DNA of 64,000 bases from Heliopora coerulea. Its lineage: Eukaryota; Cnidaria; Anthozoa; Scleralcyonacea; Helioporidae. A program made the position numbers and the translations under genes. Positions 1 through 10,805 of this stretch are shown here, piece by piece. The notes beneath the pieces are model-generated. The model did no database searches and was not told where the DNA came from. It worked only from the letters and a program-made list of their open reading frames with translations. Position 1 is the first letter of the stretch. Every line of letters starts with the position of its first letter. The DNA lies in NCBI GenBank assembly GCA_030142905.1, contig JASJOG010000003.1, forward strand, positions 1,702,001 to 1,766,000. Reading direction: 5' to 3'.

Positions 1-922
1 TTACATGACGGGTGGGCTTTACCGGTCATCCACTGTCAGCCTAATTAACACTCGGTAAATTTCGTTGATTTGCACACTTCAAAAATCCACTGAAATTTTT
101 AATGGTACAAATCCTAAATTTTTTGTTTACTACAAAGTTTGACTTGGTCTTTTCGACTATGGTAATTCTGAAGTTTTGACATTGACGATGTGACGTCATA
201 TGAAACAACCTGACAAGCAGCTTCTTCTTTAATTTTTCTTCGTCAGTTATTAGTCAGTATCATAAATTACGTTACATTTCTTTAGTAATGTACCTATTAA
301 TACTTTAGTCCATCCACATGATACGACACTCCCATAGGATTCATCACCCTGGCGTATATGTAAGTTTTCCTTTAAGAGCATAATTCCTACCTAAGATTTG
401 TTCGCAGCTGCTGCAATACATCATAAAGGTTCATATGGGTGAATTGTTTAGATCAAGACGAACAATCTTGTGCGACAATCATAAATGTGCGTTTACGTTT
501 TGTTCGCATTTTCGTATCTTCTGTCATCTGTCGTCTGTTACTTCATACCATGTCATGTCTTTTCGTCTCTTGTCGTGTTATGCCATTATGTTACGTGACG
601 TCACTTCAAGTCAAAACACGTCACATCATGTCACGTCACGTTATGTCATGTCCTGTAATGTCAATCATATCATGTGTCATATCGTGTCATATGTGATGTC
701 AAGTCAGGCACGTCTCGTCACGTCACTTTATGGCATCTCATGTAATGTCATGTCATATGTGATGTCAAGTCAGGTCGGGTCTTGTGTCATATTTTGTCAT
801 AAAATATAGTAATAATTTATTTATAATTATATAATAACGAATAACAATTGCTCATTTCGCACAGCTAGAATCATGCTTTAAATATCGAAAAGTTTAGAGT
901 ACATCACTTGTTGTTATTTTAG
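1..922. other. Intronic/upstream sequence before the first visible HDAC11 exon
   Basis: No exon matching the N-terminal third of HDAC11 could be found here, so that part probably lies upstream of the window. Apart from the degenerate TGTCA-rich tract at about 520-800 I see nothing recognisable. Confidence 0.5.
520..800. repeat. Degenerate TGTCA/TCACG simple-sequence tract
   Basis: Short words such as CATGTCATGTC, TCACGTCA and TGTCATATG recur irregularly over about 280 bp. The low complexity keeps several frames open on the + strand, but the translations are only Ser/Val/Met/His/Cys-rich repeats, so I regard those frames as non-coding. Confidence 0.7.
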
Positions 923-965
923 GCTGGAAAATTAGCTATTGACAAGGGATGGGCGATAAATATTG
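923..965 (+). CDS. HDAC11: HDAC11 exon: AGKLAIDKGWAINI segment
   Basis: Acceptor TTTTAG just before 923 and donor GTAAGG after 965. It ends in phase 1, and the split glycine codon is completed by the next exon. The peptide matches the conserved strand before the catalytic histidines. Confidence 0.88.
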
Positions 966-3900
966 GTAAGGGATTATTGAAAGTAACTGCCTTATTTTGG
1001 TTAGTCGAGTGAAACTTTCATTCGACGTAGAAATATAAGCTGCTAATCCTTTTAGGAAGTGTTATCCATCGAACGGCATATAAAGATAAGTAAACCTCAG
1101 TAGCACTGTTATTTTCAATTCAAGGAGGAGGCTTTCATCATTGTCACAGCAGTGATGGTGGAGGATTCTGTGTTTATGCTGACATTACATTATCAATACA
1201 CGTAAGATATCTTTATTTAAAGCCGAATAAAACTGGTGTGTAAACGAAGACGTAGAAAACCAATGAAAAGGATTACGTAATTTTTGACTCCAACACCATC
1301 CTCGTTTTGTACTTATTTGAGAAAACACCTTCCGTGATATTAGGACAAACACGGGCTGATCTGAGAAAACGTAACGCAGAATGGACAATAATATTTCTAT
1401 ACAATTTCAATCTTAGATTTTTCGTCGGAAACAAAGAGAATGCAATTTTTTTTCCTCTGCGTGCGACGATTCAGACGGATAGCATTTTCAGTTAGATTTA
1501 ATGTCAACCTACTGACTACTTTAGTATTATTTAGAACCATTTATAACGAAGAAAAATAACCTTCAGAGTTGATTACAACTTCACTAGTACGTTGTTTTGC
1601 CGAAATGCTCTAAATTTATCAAGGAGTGTCACTGTCATGGCTTCCTTAAACTCTATCTACTGTTCGTTGAACTTAAATGAGAAAGGTGTTTGTCACCAGT
1701 CATCAGACGTTTAATGGTCATAGATCCCCATTTGAGGCTAACAAACATTCTGTAAAGATTTTACACTGACGTACGTTTGCGTATCGTGTGTCTTAATTCC
1801 TTGGTCGGGCATTATACATGGTGCATATCAGTGGACTGCACAGTTAAAGTCCATTGAGAGTTACAGCCATGTCAAAGCTTACAGCTTAGGCAGTTCCCCT
1901 GTGTCGAACTAAACATTTGTATAACTTTTGCACTCCATCCTAGCGTAAAACAATGGTTAATGCAGCCACGAGAAGCTTACGGGTTTGACCCCCTTCTTTA
2001 GTTCAGTAACAGAAATTAGATTTGTTGAAGAAGACATTTTGTGAGGATTTTAGGTGGACAATCGTTTGCGCATTGTTAGTTAGAATTACTCCTCAACGCC
2101 AGTCGAATTATTTATCTTTATCGCCCTGGAAGAGCTATTTTCATTGTATGAGGACACATCTTTGATTTTGGACTTGTGCTCGCTTACGCTCGACATTATG
2201 TATTTAGTAAATACCAAATTCTTGTAATGGAAGTGTCTTGAGTGCAGGTTATCACTTTGCTTTGTTATTTCTTTTTTCTTATTAGTTTTTATTTAAAAAC
2301 TGTGAATCTGTATCAACAGCAATGATAATAGACTTGGACGCACACCAAGTATGTCTGCAGGTTAATCGTTTCTTATGATTAATTAACATCTTAATGTTTT
2401 TACTATGTGACTCTGGGTGTTGGTCAGAATCATGCGGTACTATACCGCCCATGACCTCACAAGTTGCAGCTAGAAAAATTGATAAATCAACATAAAAACA
2501 AATAAATCAGAACTTGGTTTGACTATAAAAAGATTTCGCGGCGAGCAAGTTGTTTAGAAACGCCAGTATTGCATTATTTTGAAACTGTTAAGAGCAAACC
2601 AGATGGGTGAAAGCTAAAGATGACAAGAAGAGACTTGTTTGGCCAAAGAAGCAACATCGATAAACTGCTCCACGAAAGAAATAAACGTAATTAGTTAGCT
2701 GTCGTTAGAAAAATCACATTTTCTGTATGAGAACAGACGCGAATATCCTCATTTTCCTTTTATATGGGGCTAATTTTTCCGGTTTAAATTACGCCATTCA
2801 TGTTCCATCAGAGTACAGAGAAAACCTTCCGTAATGTTTATTAATTTTCCGTTTTTTAAATATACGTCCATACGATTGTATATGTCAATCGCAAGGTCAT
2901 CTTCATTGAACACTCTGGTCCCTTATCAATCCAAGTTCGTTCCGAGCTGCACTGATGAGCTGTAGTACAGCGAAACGTACGTCTGCAGATTGAACACATA
3001 TATACGCTCCCACATTTCGATGTTGTTGAGCACTCTACGGATATATAACGATAACCGATAGCGTTAAGCAGTGCCCACCGCTCGAGTAGCGGTTTGAGTA
3101 CTCTGGTTCCTTATCAATCCAAGTTCGTTACGAGCTGCACTGATGAGCTGTAGTACAGCGAAACGTACGTCTGCAGATTGAACATCCACACACACACACA
3201 CACATATATATATATCTGTATGTATGTTTATGTCTATATACGTAACTATAGATATATCAATAGCTACCTCTGCCATCAATACATATCCATCTATATCTAA
3301 TTATGTAAGTCTTAATATATGCAAGTGTGTTCAAGTAATAGATACAATGTATGCTGCCGAACTGTATGGGATTTACAAGGTTAACCGTAGTAAATCCCAT
3401 GCAGTTCGGACACAAGTATTGTATCTGTCTTGAAATAAGAATTCATTTAAATGGCCATGTTTACCTGCTTTTGAAGTTTCAGGTAATTTTAACATCGAAA
3501 ATCAAAGAAAAAGTTTATGTAAATGAGGACGAATCAGTGTCCGATTTACAACATACTAATTGGCCAATTTCTTTTGTGTTTTCTTTATGAATTATTGAGT
3601 ATTTCAGTACATTTACGTAAATCCTCATACGTGTAAATAGAATAATGTATACACACATCTTGTTTATTTCTTGAGGGGAATGGTCATGAACGTGATTTTA
3701 TGGATGATAAAAAGGTTTATATTATGGACGTTTACAATTCTCAGATATATCCTGGTGACAATATTGCAAAAAGTAAGTACTAAATGCTTCAGAGTACTAG
3801 TTTACACGCGGTCGATATTTGGGGTCAACTTAACCCAACCAAAATCTCTTTCAACCCCAGCGGATCCGAACCCGAAGACAAAGAGACTGACCTGGTTCCG

Positions 3901-6900
3901 AACATGCATGCAGTGTAACACTAACAATAATAACAGTTCAAATGGCAGTAATTAAATCAAGGAGTTTAGGAAGTACGAGTTTTCTGTATTAACCATTAGT
4001 GGCCAGACAGGATTTTTGGTCAGCATAACCCAAGTAAATAGACAAACTGATAGATTGAGAGCCGATAGCCATCCGAAAATTTAAATTGTATTTGAATTCG
4101 AATCGAGAATGTTGGAAAGGTTGCAGTTTACTTGCTGATATTACTGGTTTTATGGCACTTACTCTCTGATATATTCACTTGTTTTGTTTTCAACGCAAAC
4201 TTTTGGTCCTAAATTAGTGATTTAATACAAGATTGCTACATATATATAAAACAGTATCAAGCTATGGAAGCTCATAATTTGTTTCCATTTCTTTTTTCAC
4301 GGCAGGGGCAATCAGGAAAAAAGTTGAACTAAAACATAAAACAGGTGACAATACCTATCTTTCACTGGTTGAAAGGTACACATTGTATAATTTTAACTGT
4401 CTTTTTCCCTCGGTTCTTCTTTCAATGATATAAAAAAATAAAAGATAACTTTGCCTTACTGTATTAATGTTCCCGAGTCTGAGGTTCATCTTTTAAGCGC
4501 TTGATAATTTATCTGTGTTATTGTGGATAGAGATCCTTGTTAGACTATAAATCTGACAGTTTCCTGGTCAATAACCAGGTGTTACGAGATCAGCAGTAGT
4601 TTAGTGTTGCTCCAACTACTGACCAAATTCTCGATTATTACTTAATTAAAAAGTTAAAAGCACCACTTAATAGTAAATCATACAGTTTCTATCTAGGTTT
4701 TGATATGGACATGTATTCTTAGGTAAAATGTAAAAATAATAAGAATATGCACGTTACAATCTTCTCGTTAAATAACCGACATGCTGGATTATTTTAACGA
4801 TCCCTGTACTAGTTATAACAGCCATCTCGTCGGAATATGATTTGTCTCGTCCTCTTAACACCCAGAAGTTACCACTTAGGAGTGTTCTGTATAATTCATC
4901 TTCATCAAGACTGAATAATATGGCACTGTGTCGAACGTCAAAGACGTCTTGGACCCTTTCAAGCATTTCTCTTCGGTTTTCAGCAATAGACTGACGGTTC
5001 ATGACAAAGTGCATTCCAATTTCGGTACAACGTGTATTACATAAGGTGCACGTGTAAAAGTCGCCATCATCTATAACTGCGTTTTCAAGCACGCTTGAAA
5101 TATCACCACAAAGTATATTAACAGGCTGTCATCGTGTTTATATTAAATGGATTTCGCTTGGCTACCTTCCACAATTCCAACGGCTCAAGATTGCTGTCGA
5201 TGTACCTGAAGCGTCCGAGCTCATTTATTTCAGCAGTTTTCTGCTTATACCTCCCAAGCTGAAATTCATGGATTCTTCCAACAACTTCTCTGTTCCATGC
5301 ACAACGTCTAGGAGTGTAGCCACTTTTCAAATAGCCATCTATGTGTGACATAAGTTGTATTTTTGTAAAACTTCAATAATATCAGGAAAAAACCCAAGAG
5401 ATTATTTTGCAAGCTTATATTTGAACGATAACAGACGTTTCACAAAAAGATTTTGTGTAACGACTAGGGTGGTGATGTTAATATCTTATAAAGAAATAAT
5501 AGTTTCCTTTTATCGATATAGTCCTCCATTGTCCAAATACCGAGACAGCCAATTGCAGCTTCCGATATAGTGTTAGTGCTTATTTTATTTAAAATTTTGC
5601 TGACTGCAAACGGTTGTTTCGAATTTTTCCTCAACCAGTCTAGATGTAAAATTTCAATGTTATAAACTATTTGTATTAATACTAAAATTTCAACGTTCGT
5701 GCCGGAAATGACACTATATTTGCTTGTTTTCAAAATATTCTTTCACGTCGCTGAAAACTTGCGAATATGAGCCTTAAAGGAAAAACTAGAACCGTTACAC
5801 TCATTCCTACACTGGCGATGCCAAGGATAACAAGAGTTGATCTCCAATGATCTTAATTATCTTGAGCTTCGGTATGACTGTAGAGGTCCTGCTTGCGTTA
5901 AGGTTTATCTACACAATATTGCTACATGAAGTTGCGAGTCCTGACGTATGGTATTCAATCATAAGAAGTCTTCAGGACGTATTCCAACATTCCAGGAGAA
6001 TGCTATTCGGTAGTTTTTGTGCTAAGGTATCATTACATACATCAGGGTACGAATCGCGTGCTTCAGTCGCATGTAGATAGCACTTCGTTCAGCGAAACGT
6101 TTCCCTATGAGGTTTAAAGTCATCTGGCATTAGCTAGATTAAAATGATCAAAGTTATCGAGCGCGAACACACAAAAGAATGATAAAAATTTGATTCTGCT
6201 CGAGAAAGTTTCCCCTTGAAGAGTGAAATTACGGCTGAAGTCGGAAATTGTCGTGACAGAGCAGGAAGTCTGGTAAATACTAAGCAGATCATGTCATATA
6301 CAGTTATCTTTACAAATGTTGTCATTATTTTTCAAACAATATGTTAACTGTATGAACTGTCTGGTTAGAGTATGGTTTTGTTCTTGTGGTTCTTATGACT
6401 AAATTGCCGCAATTCTCTTTATCTTAGAAGTATGCGAGAGGCTTTAAGTGAATTTCGTCCTGATATCATTGTATTCAATGCAGGTAAGTATACATTCATC
6501 ATTCTAAATGAAGAGTGATTGTTGTGTATCCTATTCTGTAGATTTAACTTAACAAAAGTCAACGTTTATTTTAAAAACTCTACTTCATTTTCCTGTTCTC
6601 TGTTTTCTAGGCACTGATATTCTTGAAGGTGATCCACTTGGTAATTTATCCATAACAAGCCAGGTATGATTTTTGTATAACAAGAGAATTTATTTTGCTG
6701 TATGTCGATCATCTGATTGATTGGTTGGTTGATTGCTCGATGGATTGTTAACAATCAATAAAATAAAAGTTTGGCCAGCTGGTTATGTGTTACGCTGATT
6801 CTTTGGTTGGTGGATTGGCTAACTGGCTGGTGAGAAATGATTTGCTGTCTGGCAAACGGATGGGTGATAGGCTGGTTGGCTTGCTGGCCGTTTGGATGGC

Positions 6901-9030
6901 TGGTTGGTTATATTACTGTACGGTTGACTCGTGGGTTAGTCAGCTGACGGATAAATGATCTAGGTCAATTGACGGGATGATTATGTTGGTATAGCTCATG
7001 TTTGTTTGCCTATACAGGGAATTATTAAAAGAGATGAAATGGTGTTTCACTTTGCTCGAGATAGAAATATACCAATTTTTATGCTAACTTCAGGAGGATA
7101 TCAAGTAAGCATTTATACGTCCTTTTTTAAAATCCTCTCCTAAGGTCCAATCAGAATTCTTAGGTAGTAGATCCACGAATAAATTACGTAATTTCCCTTC
7201 TCTAGGGAGTTCTGTAATATTCGAAAGTTTCTATCTGAAACTCAGTTGCTAGGACATCGGATAAAATTTTCACTTATGTTTTATTTTGTCTTAGTTTTTC
7301 TTACTACCTCAGAAGCGACCTGTTTATTAAATTCCCGAAAAAACTTTTGTCTAAATGCAACGTACGATCCCGTTGTATCCCAGATAATCAGTGTATATTA
7401 GCCTATACCAACAGGTTTTCAGTTTATGGGGTGCGCGGAGAGCCTACACGGATCTCGGGCATTTCAATTCCACCCTACTGAGCGACTTGTCAAAAATCGT
7501 CCAATCCACGAAAATGGAAGGTACAATTTTGTGTGAGCAAAGAAACCGATTTACACGACCAGTCGATGACACTATTGCTTTTGTCGTCACATCTGGACCG
7601 TTTACGACTCTAAAAATCACAAATGCGGCCACACTGAGATAAATCAAAGGCCCAGCTAAATCTTTTGAAATGTTTGCTGAATCGTTTCTCAAGTAGTTTC
7701 TTCACGGAGCCAAACAAGAGTCCGAAGTTTGCCGCCTTGACTCCCTTTAGATGATAGAATTAAGCCAAAATAATATAAAGTTGGAATATTAAACTTTTGC
7801 AGTGTTCTGTGGATTAAACAGATGAGGTGAGCATATAGTCATATAAGGTCTAAAGCACTCTTAATCCCTTATAATGGTGGACCTTTATTGCCATAATGGC
7901 GAGCGATTTTCCTATTAAGTTAGAGCCCAAATTTCCCAGTCAATCTGGTTTCAGAAACGTTCAACCATTGAAGCATGTAATCAAGTTTAAAACTAACTAG
8001 AATCCCGGCATGTGTCAGTCAAGCTGTTAGTTAACTATCCATCAATCAGCATTTTGGACGGAGACATACCAATGTCTCAGATTCCTGCGGGCTCTCCCGC
8101 CATCCCACAGAGATCCTGATCGCAAGGTGCGTGTATATTCAATGTGGGGTACCCAGTTTTGACTTCAAATTACGCCTCAGCAATGTATTTAGCAAAATAA
8201 GGAAACTAAATCACGTAGGAAAAAATCCCGAAAGAAGACACCAAGTTATCGAAAATACATTGCTGGTTTCATGTTTCGTACAAGTACCGTTTTTTAACCT
8301 GAAGCTTTGTGTCCTTCAGAAACGTGAATGAACACGCAAATGCCAGTTAAAGGGAACCGCGCTTTTAAGAAATTTTGTATTCATGTAATTAATTTTGTCA
8401 CCAAATGTTACCGTTTACTTGCTTTAGTTGCAGTCACTCGCGTGCTTTTGATGGTTAATTTTGTGCATTTTCTTACGGTAGAATCTTCAGATAAATTTGC
8501 TATTTGAACCAACTTTTCTAGAAATTCGTTGACCTTTTGCACTCATTTATAGAAAAGCTGATGACGTCACGTCAATGTGCAGCATATTTTACCGAAGTTC
8601 CACACTTAATTAAATATTCGCCATAATTAAATAATAAATTAAATAATTAAATATAAAGGTCTGAATTCAATAAAGTTTAGCGGTAATTACTAACATTTTC
8701 AAATATCACTGTTTGCACAACCAGCGGATAACAATGTTCTCAGCAATGTTTCAATGCCAGTTATGTTTCATTTCCCTCTAAAGTATCCATCTGCGATTTT
8801 TCAAAGACCAACCTTGCATTCTTTCTTTTTTCAAAACCCTACGTGAAACGGTAATACGATGTGTACGTTGTTGTTCTTTTTTCGAACTTCTGTAGAGACG
8901 AACAGCTAAATTAATAGCCGACTCGATATTGAATCTGTACAATCAGGGATTGATTAGCTACAATTATTCAGAGTTCCGTAAGTATGTGTTACAACTAAAG
9001 CATGCTTTAGCAGTTTGCAATAAAAATTAA
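923..9030 (+). CDS. HDAC11: Histone deacetylase 11 (class IV), 3' nine exons; 5' end outside window
   Basis: Nine exons encode the last ~226 residues of an HDAC11 orthologue: 923-965, 1125-1201, 2286-2348, 3676-3772, 4306-4375, 6428-6483, 6611-6663, 7018-7104, 8896-9030. Every junction is GT-AG and the phases join without correction. Visible active-site signatures are GGGFHHC (tandem general-base histidines), DLDAHQGNGHERDF (zinc-binding Asp and His), NAGTDILEGD (second zinc Asp) and TSGGYQ (transition-state Tyr), so the enzyme looks catalytically intact. In animals HDAC11 is mainly a long-chain fatty-acyl lysine deacylase in nucleus and cytoplasm (family knowledge). The C-terminus RRTAKLIADSILNLY matches the family and is followed by a divergent tail. 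The first ~125 residues are missing. Introns carry a hammerhead repeat, a LINE and a minisatellite. An AATAAA overlaps the stop codon and another lies at 9132-9137. Confidence 0.93.
1125..1201 (+). CDS. HDAC11: HDAC11 exon with catalytic His-His
   Basis: Encodes GGGFHHC followed by a second glycine run (DGGGFCVYADITLSIH). Acceptor CAAG, donor GTAAGA, ends in phase 0. The two adjacent histidines are the HDAC charge-relay pair. Confidence 0.92.
2286..2348 (+). CDS. HDAC11: HDAC11 exon with zinc-binding DLDAHQ
   Basis: Twenty-one codons, phase 0 at both ends, acceptor TTAG and donor GTATGT. It ends in AMIIDLDAHQ, whose Asp and His ligate the catalytic zinc. Confidence 0.9.
2947..2988 (+). ncRNA. 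Type I hammerhead self-cleaving ribozyme, copy 1
   Basis: Stem I 5' strand CTGCA (2947-2951), core CTGATGA (2952-2958), stem II GCTGT-AGT-ACAGC (2959-2971, five perfect pairs), core GAAAC (2972-2976), short stem III with loop GTAC, cleavage triplet GTC ending at 2983, then stem I 3' strand TGCAG (2984-2988), fully complementary to the 5' strand. All catalytic-core bases are present. Outer GTTC/GAAC pairing may extend stem I beyond an internal loop. Confidence 0.87.
3135..3176 (+). ncRNA. Type I hammerhead self-cleaving ribozyme, copy 2
   Basis: Identical core to copy 1: CTGCA (3135-3139), CTGATGA (3140-3146), perfect five-pair stem II with AGT loop, GAAAC (3160-3164), GTC cleavage site ending at 3171, TGCAG (3172-3176). 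Copy 1 reads GTTCCGAG and this copy GTTACGAG in the stem I internal loop. Confidence 0.87.
3187..3217. repeat. (CA)n(TA)n microsatellite
   Basis: An uninterrupted CA run passes into a TA run directly after the second hammerhead repeat. Confidence 0.9.
3676..3772 (+). CDS. HDAC11: HDAC11 exon GNGHERDFMDDKKVYIMDVYN
   Basis: Begins GNGHERDFMDD immediately after DAHQ, as in the family, and continues through VYIMDVYNSQIYPGD. Acceptor TTGAG, donor GTAAGT, ends in phase 1. Confidence 0.92.
4306..4375 (+). CDS. HDAC11: HDAC11 exon AIRKKVEL...LSLVER
   Basis: Acceptor GGCAG, donor GTACAC. Encodes the AIRKKVEL helix that follows the YPGD segment in HDAC11. Enters in phase 1 and leaves in phase 2, matching both neighbours. 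Confidence 0.85.
4754..5733 (-). pseudogene. LINE 3' remnant: post-RT region with C-terminal zinc-knuckle-like segment
   Basis: Three minus-strand blocks read in order 5733-5464, 5351-5118, 5092-4754 in different frames. Recognisable pieces are LGIWTMEDYIDKRKLLFLYK, LEPLELWKVAKRNPFNI and CTLCNTRCTEIGMHF, an order typical of the region after the reverse transcriptase in non-LTR retrotransposons, whose end has a C-x2-C...H...C knuckle. The last Cys appears replaced (MNRQS). At least two frame changes show it is dead. It lies in an HDAC11 intron, antisense to the host. Clade not determined. Confidence 0.6.
6428..6483 (+). CDS. HDAC11: HDAC11 exon SMREALSEFRPDIIVFNAG
   Basis: Acceptor CTTAG, donor GTAAGT. 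Encodes the helix and strand ending in FNAG that precede the second zinc-binding aspartate. Confidence 0.9.
6611..6663 (+). CDS. HDAC11: HDAC11 exon TDILEGDPLG
   Basis: Acceptor TTCTAG, donor GTATGA. TDILEGDPLGNLSIT carries the zinc-binding Asp and is nearly identical to the vertebrate segment. Confidence 0.93.
6715..6935. repeat. Degenerate TGGTTGGC/GGATTGAT minisatellite in HDAC11 intron
   Basis: Words such as TTGGTTGG, CTGGCTGG, GGCTGGTTGG and GGATGG recur over about 220 bp with no fixed period. Confidence 0.65.
7018..7104 (+). CDS. HDAC11: HDAC11 exon with catalytic Tyr (TSGGYQ)
   Basis: Twenty-nine codons from GIIKRDEMVF to MLTSGGYQ, phase 0 at both ends, acceptor ACAG and donor GTAAGC. 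The tyrosine of GGY stabilises the reaction intermediate in HDACs. Confidence 0.93.
7105..8895 (+). other. HDAC11 last intron, no recognised element
   Basis: Open stretches at 7391-7642 (+) and 7444-7692 (-) overlap each other antisense and match nothing I recognise. The rest is AT-rich. Confidence 0.5.
8896..9030 (+). CDS. HDAC11: HDAC11 terminal exon
   Basis: Acceptor CTGTAG. Starts RRTAKLIADSILNLY, the expected continuation after GGYQ, and ends in a TAA at 9028-9030 after a lineage-specific tail of about 28 residues. Confidence 0.9.
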   Translation, partial: RRTAKLIADSILNLYNQGLISYNYSEFRKYVLQLKHALAVCNKN

Positions 9031-10491
9031 ACTTTTGATTAACGCTGGCTGAACCCGTTACCTTTAGGCTCAGAAGTATCTCTGTGAAAACTGCAAGAAC
9101 AAAGTCAACTGATTTCTGTGGAAGGATTATCAATAAACCTGTGATTGCATTAGTATTCCACATAAAATAGAGCTTTTTCACTCAGTCTCTAGAGATTCAA
9201 ATAACAGAGAGTATGATGGCCTGTGGGTGTACCTAAACAACAGAGAATGATTAGTGTGTAGTTAATTAATCATAAGTCTGTAGTTCAGGAACACCAAATT
9301 TGCGGTGGTGAGGTCAAGTGAAAACGCTCCATATTGACCTAAACAATACTGACCAAGTGTCACTCAAGCCTTCAATGTCCATAGATGTCCACCTCAGTAA
9401 CTAATCTAACCACGCGCTTGAACTAAAGGGAAAACATAAGGATCGACGCATACAAAATAGGGCGTTTCTTACGTCAACATCGCTCAAGAAGAGTATGCAC
9501 AGACAAATCTGGATTTCCGAATCTGTAGAAAGGGAAAACGCTACAAGTTTCTGATTGTTTAATGTCTAGTAAAAAGTGAACCTTAGACGACAACACAGAT
9601 CCTTTTAACAAACATGTAATGCTTCCACTCATCATGCAAGGTAATGCAAATTTGATTACTCGGAAAGTAAACGGTATATAGAGGCCTTCAGGTTTGGAAT
9701 AGTCTTTCAGTGGATCAAAAGCTTTCGGATACTTTGTATGAAGCAAATGAGCAAGTGGTTCATATAAAAAGTTATTTTGTAAACGTAGGTACAAGCATTG
9801 TCAATTTTGAGTAATCCTAATAAAGTATTGCTTAGAGTGCATGCATACCTTCTGTTTGCATATGTATGAATGTATATATGTAAATAGGTATATGTATATA
9901 TTTACATGAGTGTTTGAGAACTGAAAACGGACCTCTTACAGATAAGAAACTAGTTTGAGGGATCCATGATTTGACAATTTAATCTGTTGTCGAAAATTAA
10001 GTTTGTTTTGAATGAAAGTATATTTAACCCGACAGGCGTGCGCACTGTACCGACAGACGTTCGTTGGTTTGTTACGAAAAGCTTGGTATAGGCATTGGTT
10101 TAGGGCATAAAAGCATCAACATCGTCTTACCAGACGATAACACATTTATACGCTATTAAATACCGAACAGTGTGGCCAATCAGACTGCAGCATTCACACT
10201 ACACTTGGGTAAGTCAGTACACTTCAAGTTTCATTTCAGGTGTGGTCAGGTCGGAAATTGTTTTGAAGAGGTGACTGCCCTGGTTGGATTTTAGGTTGCA
10301 GCCAAAAAGCCTGGTTCACTCTTACCTTAAGGTGGCTCTCTCCTGTTTTGCTTAGTTGAAAATGCTATTGAAATAAACTCTGCATTAAAAAGTATCGAGA
10401 CTGAACTGGATTTTTTATTTAATTATAAAACTTCTACTCTTGCTTTAACTTTTACATTTATTTATGTACTTAAATTTTTGATGTCTTGTCG
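9031..10491. other. Intergenic region between HDAC11 and the HECT transposon
   Basis: Holds a polyadenylation signal at 9132-9137 for HDAC11. A 106-codon minus-strand frame at 9474-9794 has no motif I recognise and no support from neighbours. Nothing else stands out. Confidence 0.5.
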
Positions 10492-10497
10492 GTACTG
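10492..10497. repeat. Left target-site duplication GTACTG
   Basis: GTACTG directly abuts the left terminus and is repeated exactly at 14783-14788 beyond the right terminus. Confidence 0.9.
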
Positions 10498-10507
10498 TAC
10501 GGTGGCC

Positions 10508-10722
10508 CGGAAAGGCAAAACGCAACAATAAATTGAACAAAACACAACAACAAATCCAATAGAACACAACAAGAAATTGAGCAAAACACAACAAGAAATT
10601 TGGCAAAACACAACGAGAAATTCGGCAAAACACAACAACAAATTGAGCAGAACACAACGAGAAATTCGGCAAAACACAACAACAAATTGAGTAAAACACG
10701 AGAAATTCGGCAAAACATCACA
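10508..10722. repeat. Left subterminal repeat array, ~22-bp unit
   Basis: About nine units begin CAAAACAC followed by AACAASAAATT. This low-complexity array keeps overlapping minus-strand frames open (10445-10757), giving spurious Cys/Phe/Val-rich peptides. Confidence 0.85.
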
Positions 10723-10805
10723 AATCTACATCTGCTGACCATAAAACGACGGCACATGGCTCACACGGCTATGTTTCAACCAGATCAAGGTTTGGAGCAT
10801 TCTCA

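Larger units (their letters stand above)
2907..3184 (+). repeat. Retrozyme-like tandem hammerhead repeat (two partial monomers, 188-bp period)
   Basis: An ~88-bp block at 2907-2995 recurs almost unchanged at 3095-3184. Each block holds a complete hammerhead ribozyme, and the predicted cleavage sites are 188 bp apart. Tandem hammerhead monomers of 150-400 bp are the hallmark of retrozymes and related circular-RNA retroelements in animals and plants. The copy lies in an HDAC11 intron and on the same strand, so it would be transcribed in its pre-mRNA. Confidence 0.8.

Noticed and set aside
435..809. Open frames on + strand as small genes
   Set aside because: They come from TGTCA-type simple sequence; two overlapping frames give similar low-complexity peptides.
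5880..6130. Possible hammerhead near AGCACTTCGTTCAGCGAAACG
   Set aside because: It lacks a CTGATGA box and a pairable stem II on either strand.
9474..9794. 106-residue minus-strand ORF between HDAC11 and the transposon
   Set aside because: No motif, no splice or promoter context, length possible by chance at this base composition; left unannotated as a gene.
10445..10757. Three overlapping Cys/Phe/Val-rich minus-strand frames
   Set aside because: All are translations of the 22-bp subterminal repeats of the HECT transposon. The mirrored frames at 14276-14815 have the same origin.
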